Origin: an uncultured Bacteroidales bacterium
GTDB lineage: Bacteria > Bacteroidota > Bacteroidia > Bacteroidales > UBA932
Direction of reading: 5' to 3'
DNA length: 64,000 bases
NCBI GenBank assembly: GCA_944322605.1
Contig: CALUPD010000001.1
Location: forward strand, 1 to 64,000
In this document: in pieces, positions 61,769 through 64,000 of the stretch
Numbering within the stretch: position 1 is the first letter of the stretch
Layout of the letters: each line of letters opens with the position of its first letter
The notes under the pieces: model-generated
What the model saw: the letters and a program-made list of their open reading frames with translations, nothing else
Databases searched by the model: none
Told to the model about the DNA's origin: nothing
Position numbers and translations under genes: made by a program

Positions 61769-63277
61769 ATGAAAATGAAAATATTTAAGTATTTTATTCC
61801 AGTTGCAGTTCTTTTCTCGGCAACAAGTTGCAATATGGATTTGTTCCCGCCGGATACCATCGGCCAGGATAATGCGATAACGACGGTATCCGATGTGGAA
61901 GCTTTGCAGACAGGGATGAACGTTCATTTGCGTTCTATCGCTTCCGGCGGGTTTATCACTTATGCCGACGTGCAGACCGACCAGTTCCATGCGACCACGA
62001 CTTACGGTAATAACGGCGGTACTGTGTACAGGTGGACTTTCACGGCTGAGGAATCAATGTTCAGCAGCGTTTTCCTTTCGGGCTATTATGTGATTTCGAA
62101 TGCCAATTTCTTCCTCAACAAAATCGAGAATATCGATGTCGCTACTTTGGGAGAAGGTGCGGATCGCGTTGTGAATGCTACAAAGGGCTTAGCGTTCTTC
62201 AACAGGGCTTATGCAATGAACATGCTTGCTGAAAGGTTCTGCCCTGCATACGTCGATGACGAAACTGCCAAGAACTCATTGGGCCTGTCCATAGTCAGGA
62301 CTTATTCCCCTACATCGGATCCTACGACCTATCCGGGAAGGGCTGATTTGTACACGACTTATCAGGCGATACTGGAAGATATAGATTCGGCCGCTGTTTA
62401 TATTACGACTACCGGTACTCCGGACAGCCCGCAAGTTACAGCTGACGCGATCAAAGGTCTCAGGACCCGTGTGCTTCTTAACATGTTCAAATATGAAGAA
62501 GCAGCTGAACTCGCTTCTGAACTTATCGGATTGAACAGGTATAATCTTATTTCCGAAGCTGACGAATATGCAAGCATGTGGGTGAATGATGACGGCCGCG
62601 AATCAATCATGCAGTTTACCGCATCGATGACGAACAACGAGCTTCCTGCATCCAATTCGTTCAACTATCTGATGTTCGATAAGGCTACAGGCCAGTATAC
62701 TTCTTATTACCTTCCTGAATCAGGCATATTGAGCCTCTATGACAAGACGAACGACATTCGTTATGGCGCGTATTTCGGCGACTATACGGTTTCCATAAAC
62801 GGAAGCCGCGAAGTGGTGGCTTGCCATAAGTATATGGGTAACCCGTCGTTGTACAATCCTTCAGGAAACTCGAACTATATAAACAAGCCTAAATTGTTCA
62901 GGATTGCTGAAATGTATCTGATTGCGGCTGAAGGTTATGCAATGTCAGGAAATGAAGGATTGGCTAACCAGTACCTGAATGACCTTAGAAGCAAGCGTAT
63001 AACCGGATATTCAGCGCAGACATATAGCGGTGAAGAGCTTATCAATGAAATACGTGTAGAAAGATTGAAAGAGCTTTTCGCAGAAGGTTTCAGGCTTAAC
63101 GACCTCAAGAGGTGGAACATGCAGATGGCAAGGACCTCTCCTCAAAATGCGCAGTGCGTGGATCAGGGATCGGATTTGGTTATTCCGGCAGGCGACCATA
63201 GGTTTGTTTGGGCAATTCCTCAGGCTGAAATCGACGCTAACCCTCAGTACAAGGGCCAGCAGAATACGGGTTATTAA
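61769..63277 (+). CDS. SusD/RagB family nutrient-binding lipoprotein
   Basis: The 502-residue surface lipoprotein caps the SusC channel and binds substrate. It has a lipoprotein signal (MKMKIFKYFIPVAVLFSATSC, Cys 21), 'NMDLFPPDTIG', four TPR-like helices, and the C-terminal SusD pattern 'LFRIAEMYLIAAEGYAMSGN', 'INEIRVERLKELFAEGFRLN' and 'WAIPQAEIDANPQYKGQQN'. The substrate is not predictable because no glycan enzyme is within the window. It starts 8 nt after the SusC stop. Confidence 0.96.
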   Translation: MKMKIFKYFIPVAVLFSATSCNMDLFPPDTIGQDNAITTVSDVEALQTGMNVHLRSIASGGFITYADVQTDQFHATTTYGNNGGTVYRWTFTAEESMFSSVFLSGYYVISNANFFLNKIENIDVATLGEGADRVVNATKGLAFFNRAYAMNMLAERFCPAYVDDETAKNSLGLSIVRTYSPTSDPTTYPGRADLYTTYQAILEDIDSAAVYITTTGTPDSPQVTADAIKGLRTRVLLNMFKYEEAAELASELIGLNRYNLISEADEYASMWVNDDGRESIMQFTASMTNNELPASNSFNYLMFDKATGQYTSYYLPESGILSLYDKTNDIRYGAYFGDYTVSINGSREVVACHKYMGNPSLYNPSGNSNYINKPKLFRIAEMYLIAAEGYAMSGNEGLANQYLNDLRSKRITGYSAQTYSGEELINEIRVERLKELFAEGFRLNDLKRWNMQMARTSPQNAQCVDQGSDLVIPAGDHRFVWAIPQAEIDANPQYKGQQNTGY

Positions 63278-63300
63278 TATTAACTTTAAACCATAAAGAA

Positions 63301-64000
63301 ATGATAAAGAATTTGTTAAAAATATTTTCAGTAGCAGTTCTGTCATTGTCAATGATGTCTTGCACCCCGGAAGCAACCGGAGATTCGGCCGTGGGTTTCG
63401 CAAGTTCAAGCCTTGAAGTGAATGCAGCGCGTTATTTGAAAATTCCTATTTACGTGACAGGAAAGACTACTGTCTATCCTATAGAATTGACAGTGGATGT
63501 CCAGCAAGGCAGCATGGGCATTATCAATACCGACTATCTCGTGACTTCTACGAAGCTTAAGATTCAGGAAGGCATGGACAGTGTGAATCTGGAAATCTAT
63601 ATTCCTGATATGACTGTCGCTTTGGATTTCACCCTTACGATAACCAAGGCATCTAATGCCCAAAGCATTTCTACTCCGACAACGGCTGTGACAGTCATGC
63701 CTGCCAAGAACGATATTTCATCAATGTACGGCGAATATACGCTTACGGCCAATTCCGGTCTCGGTTATGGCAGCGGCTCTGTTACGGCATCCGCCAGCAT
63801 TACGAACCCTGATCTCGGGCTTCAGCTCATGAATTTCGTGCCGGCAGTTCAAAATGTCGCAGTCAATGCGGTAGTGAGCATGAATGATAATGAGGAATTT
63901 TCAGGAATCGCTGTTCTTGTCGGCGGTACTGATCCATGGGTCGATACCCAGTTGACGACAACCGACGGGCAAGTGCTTGAAGGCCTTTATTTGTTGGGCT
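63301..64000 (+). CDS. Putative lipoprotein after susD (partial, runs off window)
   Basis: An open frame from ATG 63301 to the window end encodes at least 233 residues with no stop. It starts with a lipoprotein signal (NLLKIFSVAVLSLSMMSC, Cys 21) and continues with beta-rich, Ser/Thr-rich sequence (AVGFASSSLEVNAARYLKI, 'VSMNDNEEFSGIAVLVGG'), as in SusE-position or Calx-beta/BACON-like surface proteins; the family is not certain. It lies 23 nt after the SusD stop and is the third gene of the locus. The C-terminus is missing. Confidence 0.8.
   Translation, partial: MIKNLLKIFSVAVLSLSMMSCTPEATGDSAVGFASSSLEVNAARYLKIPIYVTGKTTVYPIELTVDVQQGSMGIINTDYLVTSTKLKIQEGMDSVNLEIYIPDMTVALDFTLTITKASNAQSISTPTTAVTVMPAKNDISSMYGEYTLTANSGLGYGSGSVTASASITNPDLGLQLMNFVPAVQNVAVNAVVSMNDNEEFSGIAVLVGGTDPWVDTQLTTTDGQVLEGLYLLG

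Overview
The window is chromosomal DNA from a member of the Bacteroidota, most likely order Bacteroidales. The evidence is a SusC/SusD pair, RagB/SusD-type and FISUMP-type lipoproteins, HU-CCDC81 and SPOR domain proteins, an N-terminal-rubredoxin rubrerythrin, and repeated promoters of the Bacteroidota form TTTG-N19/20-TAnnTTTG in place of E. coli -35/-10 boxes. Arg AGG and Ile ATA codons are common throughout. No phage, integrase, insertion sequence or CRISPR array is visible. Family or genus cannot be fixed by reading alone.

Layout. 1-97 is the 5' end of a 16S rRNA gene pointing out of the window, with its promoter at 250-280. 353-7254 holds a lipoprotein, an operon-like trio (two-domain glycosyltransferase with a HIT-like nucleotidyltransferase domain, SpoIID/LytB protein, AmpG-like permease) and a convergent lipoprotein. 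7418-10117 is a TonB-dependent receptor, followed by a structured intergenic region with a candidate sigma-54-driven small RNA on the minus strand. 10684-23336 is a housekeeping block: metG, an HU-like membrane protein, tRNA-Asn, a small barrel protein, dnaG-trpS-recA on the minus strand, then rlmN, recX, prfB (with the classic +1 frameshift) and class I fumarase. 23428-28952 has a second small barrel protein, lipoproteins, apbE, and lemA with two TPM-domain genes. 29062-34426 is a tightly overlapping minus-strand cluster (DUF389, CapA-like, PhoH, SLC13 permease).

34518-37523 carries a SPOR lipoprotein, gcvT and an M28 peptidase fused to a TonB C-terminal domain. 37524-38788 is 1.3 kb of non-coding DNA rich in repeats. 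Next come DUF2023 and flavodoxin, another degenerate-repeat intergenic region, leuS, two tandem YitT proteins, two overlapping AraC-type regulators, an 80-bp triple repeat carrying the ettA promoter, and ettA. 48825-58540 contains a lipoprotein, an aminotransferase, pth, rplY, a rubrerythrin, a deoxyhypusine-synthase-like gene divergent from lysA, then ffh and folD. 58764-64000 is the start of a SusCD-type uptake locus cut off by the window edge.

The most unusual signal is a dispersed intergenic element: a hairpin with conserved flanks, GCAAGCCGAG before and CCGAGGCGCARCG or GCGCAACG after, but a different stem sequence in each copy. It occurs near 21.6, 37.6, 45.1 and 46.8 kb. At 46.8 kb it forms three 80-bp tandem copies with an operator-like palindrome overlapping the -33 box of ettA.
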